Source of the DNA: Chitinophagaceae bacterium
Lineage (GTDB): Bacteria > Bacteroidota > Bacteroidia > Chitinophagales > Chitinophagaceae
Direction of reading: 5' to 3'
Length of the DNA stretch: 49,507 nt
NCBI GenBank assembly: GCA_947442625.1
Contig: CANEWJ010000003.1
Location: 1-49,507 of the forward strand
Below are positions 42,582-49,507 of this stretch, piece by piece (position 1 is the stretch's first letter; every line of letters starts with the position of its first letter). The notes under the pieces are model-generated. The model was given only the letters and a program-made list of their open reading frames with translations. It made no database searches and was not told the origin of the DNA. A program made the translations under genes and the position numbers.

Positions 42582-44060
42582 ATGAAAAAAAAGCTGCCCT
42601 TCTTTGCACTGCTCGCATTGCTGTTGACATCACAACAGTCGCTTGTTTCACCTGTCCTAAAACCATCTGAGACAGCTGCGACCCAATCCCCCAACATCAT
42701 CCTCATCTTCATGGATGACATGGGCTATGGAGATCTTTCTTGCAATGGTGCCTTGGACATACAAACGCCTAATCTTGACAGGCTAGCATCAGAGGGAATC
42801 CGTTTCACCAATTTTCTGTCTTCTCAAGCAGTGTGCAGTGCCTCCAGGGCTTCATTGATGACAGGCTGCTATGCCAACAGGGTGGGTATTTCAGGAGCTT
42901 TGTTTCCGGGTGCAAAGGTTGGATTGGCCAAAGATGAAATGACAATCGCTGACTTGCTCAAGCAAAAAAACTACGCTACGGGTATTTTTGGGAAATGGCA
43001 TCTCGGTGATGCCAGGGAGTTCCTGCCCTTTAACCAGGGATTTGACGAGTATCTTGGTTTGCCCTATTCCAATGATATGTGGCCAATGGGCTATGATGGA
43101 AAGCCTGCTACATCAGGCAGCAATAAAAGTCAACATCCACCCCTTCCTTTGATTAAAAATGACAAGCCTATCGATACCATCCAAACCCTGGACGACCAGG
43201 CAACACTGACAGGAAGGCTTGCAGATGCAGCCATTCAGTTCATTCGGAAAAACAAGCACAAACCCTTTTTTGCCTATATCCCCAATCCAATGCCACATGT
43301 GCCCATCAATGCCTCTCCGGCTTTCCGTGGAAAGAGCAAGCAGGGAATGTATGGTGATGTGATCCAAGAAGTGGATTACAATGTCGGCAAGATCATGCAG
43401 ACCCTAAAAGAGGAAGGGTTGGACAAGAATACCCTGGTCATTTTTACCAGCGACAACGGACCCTGGTTGAATTTCGGCAACCATGCAGGTTCTGCCGGAG
43501 GATTCAGGGAAGGAAAAGGTACTTCATTTGAAGGTGGGCAAAGGGTTCCCTGCATCATGCGCTGGAAAGGGGTGCTGCCAGCCGGCATCGTCGCAAACCA
43601 GCTTGCATCAACCATTGATATTCTGCCCACCATTTCTGCCCTGACCAAAGCGCCATTGTCAGAAAAGAAAATCGATGGGGTAGACTTGTCTCCGATATTG
43701 AAAGGAGATTTAACCGCCTCTCCAAGAAAAACCTTCCTGTATTATTACCGTAGAAATGCATTGGAGGCCGTGCGCATGGATAACTGGAAGCTCGTGTTCC
43801 AGCATCCTGCAAGGTCTTACGAGGTTGCTTCACCTGGATTCAATGGTTTTCCTGGCCCAACCCCTGAAAATGTGATGGTGTACAAGGCGCTCTACGACCT
43901 CAGAAGGGATCCGGGTGAAGAATACGATGTGAAGGGTTACTATCCTGAAATTGTTTCACAGCTTGAAGCCCTTGCAGAGGAAGCGCGGAAAGACCTCGGC
44001 GATGATCTTCAAAATCGCAAAGGAGCCAACAACAGGCCTTCAGGTCAGCTTAACAAGTAG
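42582..44060 (+). CDS. Secreted S1-family sulfatase (Cys-type)
   Basis: This enzyme hydrolyses sulfate esters, probably on a polysaccharide, in the periplasm. It has a signal peptide (first about 24 residues). The metal-binding 'FMDDMGYGDLSCNG' has Asp45-Asp46. The formylglycine motif CSASR lies at Cys85-Arg89, followed by 'ASLMTGCYANRVG'; Cys85 must be converted by a maturation enzyme that is not encoded in the window. 'GIFGKWHLGDA' and 'FTSDNGPWL' complete the active site. Length 492 aa. It is co-directional and 33 bp behind the VPS10-like gene. The formylglycine position has Cys-x-Ala-x-Arg rather than Cys-x-Pro-x-Arg, an accepted variant. Substrate unknown. Confidence 0.93.
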   Translation: MKKKLPFFALLALLLTSQQSLVSPVLKPSETAATQSPNIILIFMDDMGYGDLSCNGALDIQTPNLDRLASEGIRFTNFLSSQAVCSASRASLMTGCYANRVGISGALFPGAKVGLAKDEMTIADLLKQKNYATGIFGKWHLGDAREFLPFNQGFDEYLGLPYSNDMWPMGYDGKPATSGSNKSQHPPLPLIKNDKPIDTIQTLDDQATLTGRLADAAIQFIRKNKHKPFFAYIPNPMPHVPINASPAFRGKSKQGMYGDVIQEVDYNVGKIMQTLKEEGLDKNTLVIFTSDNGPWLNFGNHAGSAGGFREGKGTSFEGGQRVPCIMRWKGVLPAGIVANQLASTIDILPTISALTKAPLSEKKIDGVDLSPILKGDLTASPRKTFLYYYRRNALEAVRMDNWKLVFQHPARSYEVASPGFNGFPGPTPENVMVYKALYDLRRDPGEEYDVKGYYPEIVSQLEALAEEARKDLGDDLQNRKGANNRPSGQLNK

Positions 44061-44118
44061 AATTCCCAGTCATTCAGTGGAGTTGAATATCAGTTTTGTA
44101 CAGCACCCAAATGTATCT

Positions 44119-44149
44119 GTTAACTGACCAATATTAGGGGTCAGTCAAC
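44119..44149 (+). other. Inverted repeat between sulfatase and exosortase genes
   Basis: GTTAACTGACC (44119-44129) and GGTCAGTCAAC (44139-44149) pair over 11 bp with one mismatch and a 9-nt loop. There is no T run. It could end the sulfatase transcript or control the exosortase gene. Confidence 0.4.
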
Positions 44150-44179
44150 TGTGAACTGTCATGTATATAAAGCTTAGTA

Positions 44180-44860
44180 TTGCAAAAGAAAAGTCAGGAA
44201 GAAAAATTTCAGATTATCACTGAACCAGTATCAATTAAATTTCGAAAAACATTGGCCCTCAACAATATTTTTACTTCTTTTCCCAAACCTGTTGTTTCTT
44301 TTTTAAAGAAGTCAATATTTTTATTTGTTCTTTGGAAGACAGTTTACATTCTTTTTTTGATTCCGAATGAAATACCAGATGCATGGGTGGTCAAAAATCT
44401 GTGCAGTTCAACTGCACAGATGCTGAATGTTTTTTATGGTGCTGACAAATTTGAGGCAAAGGATACAAGAAGATTGAAGACATATGGGAATGACCAGGTA
44501 TGGGTGACGCATTCCTATGTCTACAAGTCAGGAGGTCGAGCTGTAATTGGTATTTACCAGGCCTGTAATGGAGTAGAATTGATGGTATTGACCGCAGGCT
44601 TCATCTTGTGCTTCAATGGGCCAGTGGTATTAAAGTTCAATTACATCATTGTGGGTATGCTGGGATTGTTTTTTTTAAATGTTTTACGATGCTCACTTTT
44701 GGCCATGGTAAATTTGGAATTTCCTCAGCATTTTCAGCTTGCTCACAAGTATCTATTCAATCTTTTTGTTTACGGATTTACATTTTTGTTGTGGGTGAGT
44801 TTTGTTAACAGGGTTAAGCCTTCGTCTCAAGGCACTAAAAACAAGGCAAGTGATGTTTAA
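44180..44860 (+). CDS. Exosortase/archaeosortase-family membrane protease-transpeptidase
   Basis: This is a multi-pass inner-membrane enzyme that cleaves C-terminal sorting signals of exported proteins. The family's catalytic triad is readable: Cys129 in 'IYQACNGVELMVLTAGF', Arg170 in 'LNVLRCSLLAM' and His189 in 'QLAHKYLFNLFVYGFTFLLW' (numbered from TTG 44180), each at a membrane-helix edge. The first helix is at about residues 43-62. No ATG exists before the first helix: TTG 44180 is the earliest possible start, and TTG 44252 is an alternative that fits the domain better. The next gene overlaps its stop. Subtype (XrtX, XrtF or other) is not settled. No protein in the window has a clear sorting signal. 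Confidence 0.85.
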   Translation: MQKKSQEEKFQIITEPVSIKFRKTLALNNIFTSFPKPVVSFLKKSIFLFVLWKTVYILFLIPNEIPDAWVVKNLCSSTAQMLNVFYGADKFEAKDTRRLKTYGNDQVWVTHSYVYKSGGRAVIGIYQACNGVELMVLTAGFILCFNGPVVLKFNYIIVGMLGLFFLNVLRCSLLAMVNLEFPQHFQLAHKYLFNLFVYGFTFLLWVSFVNRVKPSSQGTKNKASDV

Positions 44861-45251
44861 TACATTAAGTTTTCCCAGGCGATTTTGGAAAGGGATGGTC
44901 TTTATTTTGTTGGCGTATACAGTAGTGCAACTAATCTCATACCAATCTTTTTTAAGGTTGCCGATTATCATTCAAGAGAACAAGCAGTTGATGCGTTGGA
45001 TGGCTATTGCATTTGTTTATTTTGTTGGCTGTTTGGTATTGAAAGCAAATGGAGTTGCCTGGCTTCTCGGCATCTGGCACCTGATTCATCTCTCTTTGGT
45101 CGGATACCTTTTTTTAATAGGTGTATACGAGTACACGATAGCCCCAGTCCCTTATGGCATAAGGGCTTCAGTTGCTCCGGTAGTGGAGTTCTTGATATCT
45201 CCGCTGCTTTATTTTGCTGCCGGTCTTGTATATGCGATGAGTAAGGAATAA
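44853..45251 (+). CDS. Small membrane protein coupled to the exosortase
   Basis: ATG 44853 overlaps the exosortase stop by 8 bp, typical of translational coupling; the longer TTG form starting at 44802 is less likely. The 132-aa product has about four hydrophobic helices ('GMVFILLAYTVVQLISY', 'WMAIAFVYFVGCLVL', 'LIHLSLVGYLFLIGVY', 'FLISPLLYFAAGLVYAM') and no soluble domain. I do not recognise a family. Its place suggests an exosortase-associated membrane partner, as seen in other Bacteroidota exosortase systems, but the sequence does not clearly match the partner families I know. It ends 23 bp from the convergent hom gene. Confidence 0.7.
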   Translation: MFNTLSFPRRFWKGMVFILLAYTVVQLISYQSFLRLPIIIQENKQLMRWMAIAFVYFVGCLVLKANGVAWLLGIWHLIHLSLVGYLFLIGVYEYTIAPVPYGIRASVAPVVEFLISPLLYFAAGLVYAMSKE

Positions 45252-45274
45252 AGGTCAATGCTACCCACAGGTTG

Positions 45275-46534
45275 TCAAACAGTCAGCCCCGCCAGCGACA
45301 AGCTCATTTTCTTCAGCTCAGTAAGGGCTGTATTTTCAATGATGTTATCCGGCATCAGCACCAGGGAAGTATTGTTGGTCTTCCACCAGTCTTTGTGCAA
45401 AAGGGATTTGAAGGGGATGGTGCCAATCAGGTAACTTCTCTCATTGCCAGAATGCCATTCTTCGATGCTAGTAAATTCTTCTTTTGGAATATTGGCAAGA
45501 TCTTCAAAGCTGATGTAAATCCTCAAATGGAAATCGTCTGAAAGGGTTGATGGCACTTGCTGTTTGAGTTTCTTGTATTCATACCGGTAACCATATCTTA
45601 AAGCTGCAATATCACTCAATACCGCTGAGGCCGTTGGAAAACTTCCCGCACCTTTTCCATAGAAGAATTGCTTGTCGGCAAATCCACTTTCAATCACCAC
45701 GCCATTGTATTCATTTTTTACAAAATACAATTGGTCTGCATGGTCTACAAACTGTGGAAGCAGGAAGGAGGCAACCGTGCCATTTTGTAATTTCTTTGCC
45801 TGTGCAACCAATTTGATGGATTGGTTTCTTGACTGCGCCACTTTTGCATCCAGCTCATTGATTTGTGTGATGCCATTAAACAGCATTTTGTCAATGGTTG
45901 TTATGATGCCATAGCTATGGGCCAGCAGAAGTACCCATTTGTTGGCAGCATCATATCCCTCAATGTCAAGCGTGGGGTCTGTTTCTGCAAAACCAAGTTG
46001 CTGGGCAAGCAACAAGGCTTCCTTGAAATTCAGTTTTTCCTCAAACATCTTGGTAAGGATAAAATTGGTTGATCCATTGACGATGGCCTTGATAGAATGT
46101 AAAAGATCGTTGTCGTAATATTCCTCCAGGTTCCTGATCACGGGGATGGATGCACATGCCGATGCCTCATAGAGCAAAGACCTGCCGGTAGTGTGTTGAA
46201 GTTCGATGAGTTCTGGCAGGTGCTCTGAAAGCATTTTCTTGCTGGCACTCACAACGTCTTTCCCATTTTTCAATGCAGTGGTTACAATTTCATATCCCGC
46301 TACGCTATCATTGATTACTTCAACAATCACATTGATTTCAGGATCAAAAAGCAAGTCATTTTTTTCGGAAGTGAACAGTGATGCAGGCGCATTCCTTTTC
46401 TTGCTCGTATTCTTGATGCATACTTTTTTGATGGAGGCCTTGAGGGAAGGGGTTTGCTTCAGTACCTTGTACAATCCTTCACCTACCACGCCAAATCCAA
46501 ACATTCCAATCACCAGTGTTTTTTCAGAACCCAT
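45275..46534 (-). CDS. hom: Homoserine dehydrogenase
   Basis: This cytoplasmic enzyme reduces aspartate-semialdehyde to homoserine with NAD(P)H, feeding methionine and threonine synthesis. The N-terminus carries the Rossmann motif 'IGMFGFGVVGEGLYKVL'. The catalytic part has 'NGSTNFILTKMFE', 'LGFAETDPTLDIEGYDAANK' (the family signature with the catalytic Asp and Lys) and 'YGKGAGSFPTASAVLSD'. The C-terminal about 80 residues form a small ACT-like region. Length 419 aa. It is second in a two-gene unit behind metX (27-bp gap), so it is under the same SAM riboswitch. This is an unusual but sensible pairing that raises homoserine supply when methionine is short. Confidence 0.95.
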   Translation of the reverse strand: MGSEKTLVIGMFGFGVVGEGLYKVLKQTPSLKASIKKVCIKNTSKKRNAPASLFTSEKNDLLFDPEINVIVEVINDSVAGYEIVTTALKNGKDVVSASKKMLSEHLPELIELQHTTGRSLLYEASACASIPVIRNLEEYYDNDLLHSIKAIVNGSTNFILTKMFEEKLNFKEALLLAQQLGFAETDPTLDIEGYDAANKWVLLLAHSYGIITTIDKMLFNGITQINELDAKVAQSRNQSIKLVAQAKKLQNGTVASFLLPQFVDHADQLYFVKNEYNGVVIESGFADKQFFYGKGAGSFPTASAVLSDIAALRYGYRYEYKKLKQQVPSTLSDDFHLRIYISFEDLANIPKEEFTSIEEWHSGNERSYLIGTIPFKSLLHKDWWKTNNTSLVLMPDNIIENTALTELKKMSLSLAGLTV

Positions 46535-46561
46535 TTTTATTTGTTTTAAATTTTATATGAA

Positions 46562-47578
46562 TCAGTTGATCAGTCTATTGAGCAGTTCATTCAATTTTTC
46601 ATGTTCAATCAGGAATCCATCATGGCCATAAATAGATGCAATCACCTGCAGTTGTGCACCTGGAATATGCTTTGCAAGAAACATTTGCTCAGACACAGGG
46701 AAAAGCAAATCTGATGAAATGCCGATGACCAGTGTTCTTGAAATGATTTTTTCGAGCATTTCCTCCGCCTCCAGCAGGCCTCTGCCCAAATGATGGCTGT
46801 CCATGCTTTTGGTGAGCATATAATAACTCAATGCATTGAAGCGCTTGGCCAGTTTCTCTCCTTGGTATTTTTGGTAGGATTCACTTCTGGTATTGTCAAT
46901 CGCCTTGTCCAGGTCCTCCTGTGTTTTACCATAGGTGTCATAATGCCTGTAGCTGATCAGCGCAACCGATCGTGCCACTTTCAATCCCTCCATTCCTGCT
47001 TTGGAACTTCTTTCTTTCCAGGTAGGGTCTGCTTCAATGCACATCCGCTGTGAGGCATTGAATGCCTTGCCCCAGGGAGAATGAAGTGCATTGGTGGCAA
47101 TGGGAACAAGGAATTTGAACAAGCTTGGTTGCAGGCAAGCCCAGGCAATCAGCTGCTGTCCACCCATTGATCCGCCAATCCCCATGTATATTTCAGCTAT
47201 TCCGAGTGAAAGCCTCAGCTGTTCATAGGACCTTGCCATGTCCATTGGCGTAAAGAAAGGGAAATCCTGAAGGAAAGGCATGCCAGTCTCTTCATTATTG
47301 TCCAGGGGATTTACGCTTCCATAAAAACTGCCTGGCATATTGACACAGATGATGAAATACTTGCTTGGGTCAAAGAATTTTCCTTCGCCCACCATTCCTG
47401 CCCACCAATCAGAAGGATCGCTGTTGGCTGTCATGGCATGAAATATCCATACCACATTGTCTTTGTTGGTTGTGATTTCGCCCATGGTGGTATAAACCAG
47501 CCTGAAATCCTGGATTGTTCTTCCAGACTCCAAGGTCAGTACCCCTTTGTAATGATATGTGTGTAATGTTTTGTTCAT
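46562..47578 (-). CDS. metX: Homoserine O-acetyltransferase (MetX family)
   Basis: This cytoplasmic alpha/beta-hydrolase-fold acyltransferase activates homoserine for methionine synthesis. ATG at 47578 is used; the longer in-frame start at 47662 would translate through the terminator hairpin. Family features: 'LVYTTMGEI', 'NMPGSFYGSVNP', nucleophile Ser in 'GIGGSMGGQQLIAWACLQP', catalytic Asp in 'ISSDLLFPVSEQ' and His in 'YGHDGFLIEHEKL'. Length 338 aa. Acetyl versus succinyl donor cannot be decided by sequence alone. It is the first gene after a SAM-I riboswitch and terminator, so it should be shut off when S-adenosylmethionine is abundant. Confidence 0.95.
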   Translation of the reverse strand: MNKTLHTYHYKGVLTLESGRTIQDFRLVYTTMGEITTNKDNVVWIFHAMTANSDPSDWWAGMVGEGKFFDPSKYFIICVNMPGSFYGSVNPLDNNEETGMPFLQDFPFFTPMDMARSYEQLRLSLGIAEIYMGIGGSMGGQQLIAWACLQPSLFKFLVPIATNALHSPWGKAFNASQRMCIEADPTWKERSSKAGMEGLKVARSVALISYRHYDTYGKTQEDLDKAIDNTRSESYQKYQGEKLAKRFNALSYYMLTKSMDSHHLGRGLLEAEEMLEKIISRTLVIGISSDLLFPVSEQMFLAKHIPGAQLQVIASIYGHDGFLIEHEKLNELLNRLIN

Positions 47579-47606
47579 GATGATCAATGCTTTCCAGAAA
47601 GGGCAT

Positions 47607-47637
47607 AAAAAAACCCACCTGAGGCCAGATGGGTTTT
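47607..47637 (-). terminator. Riboswitch-controlled intrinsic terminator upstream of metX
   Basis: On the minus strand AAAACCCATCTG (47637-47626), loop GCCT, CAGGTGGGTTTT (47621-47610) forms a 12-bp stem with one G-T wobble and continues into a run of seven T residues. It lies 29 bp before the metX ATG and about 40 nt after the SAM aptamer, exactly where an expression platform is expected. Confidence 0.85.
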
Positions 47638-47676
47638 CACTATAAAGCGTTGATCTTGTCAAGGGAAAATATCTGA

Positions 47677-47781
47677 CTTATCTGTGCTTGCCTGCGCAAG
47701 CTGGAGTTGACACCTTATTAATTGTTGGTTAACAGGTTGTCAAGGCGTCATCGGGCCAATCCCTCTGCCTTTCTGGATAAG
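47677..47781 (-). ncRNA. SAM-I (S-box) riboswitch aptamer
   Basis: The minus strand contains the S-box core: P1 strand CTTATC (47781-47776), 'CAGAAAGGCAGAGGGATTGG', then 'CCCGATGACGCC' and 'AACC', a variable arm, 'CAGCTTGCGCAGGCAAGCAC' helix and the closing GATAAG (47682-47677), which pairs perfectly with the 5' CTTATC. The order and the conserved internal bases match the S-adenosylmethionine aptamer. It controls metX-hom through the terminator that follows. Confidence 0.92.
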
Positions 47782-47799
47782 AATAATAAAGAACTTAGG

Positions 47800-47830
47800 C
47801 AAAGATAGGTATTTTTTCAATCATGACAAA
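47800..47830 (-). promoter_or_regulatory. Consensus Bacteroidota promoter of the metX-hom unit
   Basis: On the minus strand TTTG (47830-47827), a 19-bp spacer and TATCTTTG (47807-47800) match TTTG-N19-21-TAnnTTTG exactly. The expected start falls a few bases before the riboswitch, leaving a leader of about 215 nt to metX. Confidence 0.8.
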
Positions 47831-47855
47831 TCCTGCCCGCTGACTTGATTTGCTT

Positions 47856-47863
47856 TAATTTTG
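47856..47863 (+). promoter_or_regulatory. Candidate -7 element of uvrA
   Basis: TAATTTTG at 47856-47863 is an exact TAnnTTTG match, about 65 bp before the uvrA ATG, on the opposite strand to the metX promoter. No TTTG lies at the right -33 distance. Confidence 0.4.
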
Positions 47864-47927
47864 AACGAAACAATATCACTGATCAGTTGTTCTCCCTAAA
47901 CCCCTAAACCCACAACCCACCCACTCA

Positions 47928-49507
47928 ATGGTAAAAAAAGACAACATAGAAGTAATCGGTGCCCGGGCACATAACCTGAAAAATATTGACATCACCATCC
48001 CCAAGCATCAGTTGGTGGTCATCACTGGAATCAGTGGAAGCGGTAAATCTTCTTTGGCCTTTGATACCATTTATGCGGAGGGGCACAGGCGGTACATGGA
48101 AACCTTTGGCACCTATGCAAGACAGTTTATGGGGGAAATGGAAAGACCGGATGTAGACAAGATTTCTGGCTTGTCGCCTGTTATTTCAATTGAACAAAAA
48201 ACCACCAATCGAAATCCGAGATCTACTGTTGGAACGGTGACGGAAGTATATGATTTTCTCAGGCTGCTTTTTGCCCGGGCGGGGGATGCTTATTCCATGA
48301 ATACGGGCAAGAAAATGGTCAAGTTTACGGATGAAGAAATCGTTGCTGACCTTTTCAAAAAATTAGCCAATAAAAAAATTACCATACTGGCACCCATGGT
48401 GAGGGGTAGGAAAGGACATTACCGTGAATTGTTTGAAGAAACCAGGAAGAAAGGTTTTGTGAAAGTGAGGGTGGATGGCGAATTGAAAGACCTGGTGCCC
48501 AAGATGCAGGTAGACAGGTATAAGGTTCACGACATTGAGGTGGTGGTAGACAGGCTTGCCGTTACACCAGACATGAAAATCAGGATTGGACAAAGCATCA
48601 ACCAGTCCATGCAGATAGGCAAGGGGCTTTTGTTTATTCTTGTGCACGACAATGATTCGGTTGTCCAGTACAGCAAGAAACTCATGTGTGCGACTACCGG
48701 AATTTCTTACGAAGAGCCTTCCCCCAATACTTTTTCATTCAACTCTCCTTATGGCGCTTGCCCTGCCTGCAAAGGCCTGGGCCAGCAGCATGCCATCGAC
48801 CTCAATGCCGTGATGCCCGATAGGTCTGTTTCCATTGCAGATGGTGCCATCCTGCCTTTGGGTGAAGAGCGGGATTCTTATTATTTCAAGATGGTGGAGC
48901 AGCTTTCCAAAAAGCATAAGTTCAGCCTTAAATTGCCCATAGAACAGCTGTCCGAAAAGGCCATGAACATTATATTGTTTGGTAATGAGGATGGAATCCA
49001 GGGGGATATCGATCATTTGGAAAAAGGCGAATATCCCGGTGTCATCAATATGGTGGTCCGGTGGTTTACAGATAGTACCAGTGAATCAATCCGCGAATGG
49101 GCTGAGAAGTACATGATGCTCAGGCCTTGCACTGATTGCCATGGAACAAGATTGAAAAATGAGAGTTTGTGGTTTCGCATTGACGATAAACATATTGCTG
49201 ATCTGTCTGAGATGAATCTCTCAGGTTTGCAGCAATGGTTTGCAAGCCTTGAAAAGCGCATGGATACCCGGCAAAACCTGATTGCCAAAGACATCCTCAA
49301 GGAGATTCGCAGCCGTTTGGGATTTCTGTTGGATGTAGGCTTGGGTTATCTTTCATTGGGCCGCCCCACGAGGACATTGAGTGGCGGAGAATCCCAGCGC
49401 ATCAGGCTGGCAACCCAGATTGGATCGCAGTTACAGGGCATTACCTATATTTTGGATGAGCCCTCCATCGGCCTGCATCAACGAGACAACCAGCAGCTGA
49501 TTGGGGC
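47928..49507 (+). CDS. uvrA: Excinuclease ABC subunit A, N-terminal part (runs off the window)
   Basis: This is the DNA-damage recognition ATPase of nucleotide excision repair; 526 of the usual roughly 940 residues are present. The frame is open from ATG 47928 to the last base. Visible features: 'GARAHNLKNIDITIP', Walker A 'GISGSGKSSLAFDTIYAEG', 'RRYMETFGTYARQFMGEMER', the UvrB-binding and insertion regions, zinc-ligand pairs 'CPACKGLG' and 'CTDCHGTRLK', the ABC signature 'LSGGESQRIRLATQIG' and Walker B 'YILDEPSIGLHQRD'. The short Cys pair seen near residue 110 of enterobacterial UvrA is replaced by 'AYSMNTGKKM', as I expect for Bacteroidota. It is divergent from metX. Confidence 0.97.
   Translation, partial: MVKKDNIEVIGARAHNLKNIDITIPKHQLVVITGISGSGKSSLAFDTIYAEGHRRYMETFGTYARQFMGEMERPDVDKISGLSPVISIEQKTTNRNPRSTVGTVTEVYDFLRLLFARAGDAYSMNTGKKMVKFTDEEIVADLFKKLANKKITILAPMVRGRKGHYRELFEETRKKGFVKVRVDGELKDLVPKMQVDRYKVHDIEVVVDRLAVTPDMKIRIGQSINQSMQIGKGLLFILVHDNDSVVQYSKKLMCATTGISYEEPSPNTFSFNSPYGACPACKGLGQQHAIDLNAVMPDRSVSIADGAILPLGEERDSYYFKMVEQLSKKHKFSLKLPIEQLSEKAMNIILFGNEDGIQGDIDHLEKGEYPGVINMVVRWFTDSTSESIREWAEKYMMLRPCTDCHGTRLKNESLWFRIDDKHIADLSEMNLSGLQQWFASLEKRMDTRQNLIAKDILKEIRSRLGFLLDVGLGYLSLGRPTRTLSGGESQRIRLATQIGSQLQGITYILDEPSIGLHQRDNQQLIG

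Noticed and set aside
1-49507. CRISPR arrays, tRNA/rRNA genes, insertion sequences, integrases or phage genes
   Set aside because: No repeated spacer-like blocks, no transposase motifs and no tRNA-like cloverleaf sequence were seen on reading both strands.

Overview
The window comes from a Bacteroidota chromosome, most likely Chitinophagaceae or a close relative. The evidence is three SusC/SusD outer-membrane uptake pairs (one SusC cut by the window edge), many lipoprotein signal peptides, moderate-to-low GC, promoters of the TTTG-N19-21-TAnnTTTG type, and TTG/GTG codons that often extend reading frames upstream of better ATG starts. I saw no tRNA, rRNA, CRISPR array, insertion sequence or integrase.

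Layout. (1) 1-3058: the end of a SusC receptor, its SusD, and a Tat-exported SGNH hydrolase. (2) 3150-13994: a sialic-acid locus with a FadR-type GntR regulator, SusC/SusD, N-acetylneuraminate lyase, exo-sialidase and a GH20 hexosaminidase. Matching palindromes lie in the regulator promoter and in the susC promoter, which points to local repression and autoregulation. (3) 14129-18604: the wreck of an FAD-dependent oxidoreductase gene, then unrelated single genes for a di-haem peroxidase, an M28 peptidase and a proline-iminopeptidase-like lipoprotein. (4) 18712-23561: a third SusC/SusD pair, closed by a perfect hairpin.

(5) 23672-36461: the most interesting part. It is a compact nine-gene run that looks like a complete phosphonate scavenging and degradation operon. 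In order it encodes a secreted propeller-phosphoesterase, a TonB-dependent receptor, a PhnZ-like HD-domain di-iron oxygenase, a PhnX-like HAD hydrolase, a zinc alcohol dehydrogenase of the phosphonate-associated type, a second and different PhnX-like HAD hydrolase, a DUF5690 MFS transporter, a second propeller-phosphoesterase, and an FAD aminophosphonate-oxidase-like enzyme (HpnW type). No C-P lyase, PhnW transaminase, PhnY hydroxylase or phosphonate ABC transporter is visible. The proposed flow is: periplasmic or secreted phosphoesterases release a phosphonate head group from a lipid or glycan, the TonB receptor and MFS protein import it, and the HD oxygenase or the FAD oxidase plus phosphonatases break the C-P bond. 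A 12-bp perfect inverted repeat marks the end.

(6) 36540-44060: a PHP-like protein, an ArnT-type glycosyltransferase, a VPS10/sortilin-like multi-Asp-box protein and a sulfatase. (7) 44180-45251: an exosortase-family protein with a small membrane partner. (8) 45275-47830 on the minus strand: metX and hom behind a textbook SAM-I riboswitch, intrinsic terminator and consensus promoter. (9) 47928 to the end: the start of uvrA, divergent from metX.
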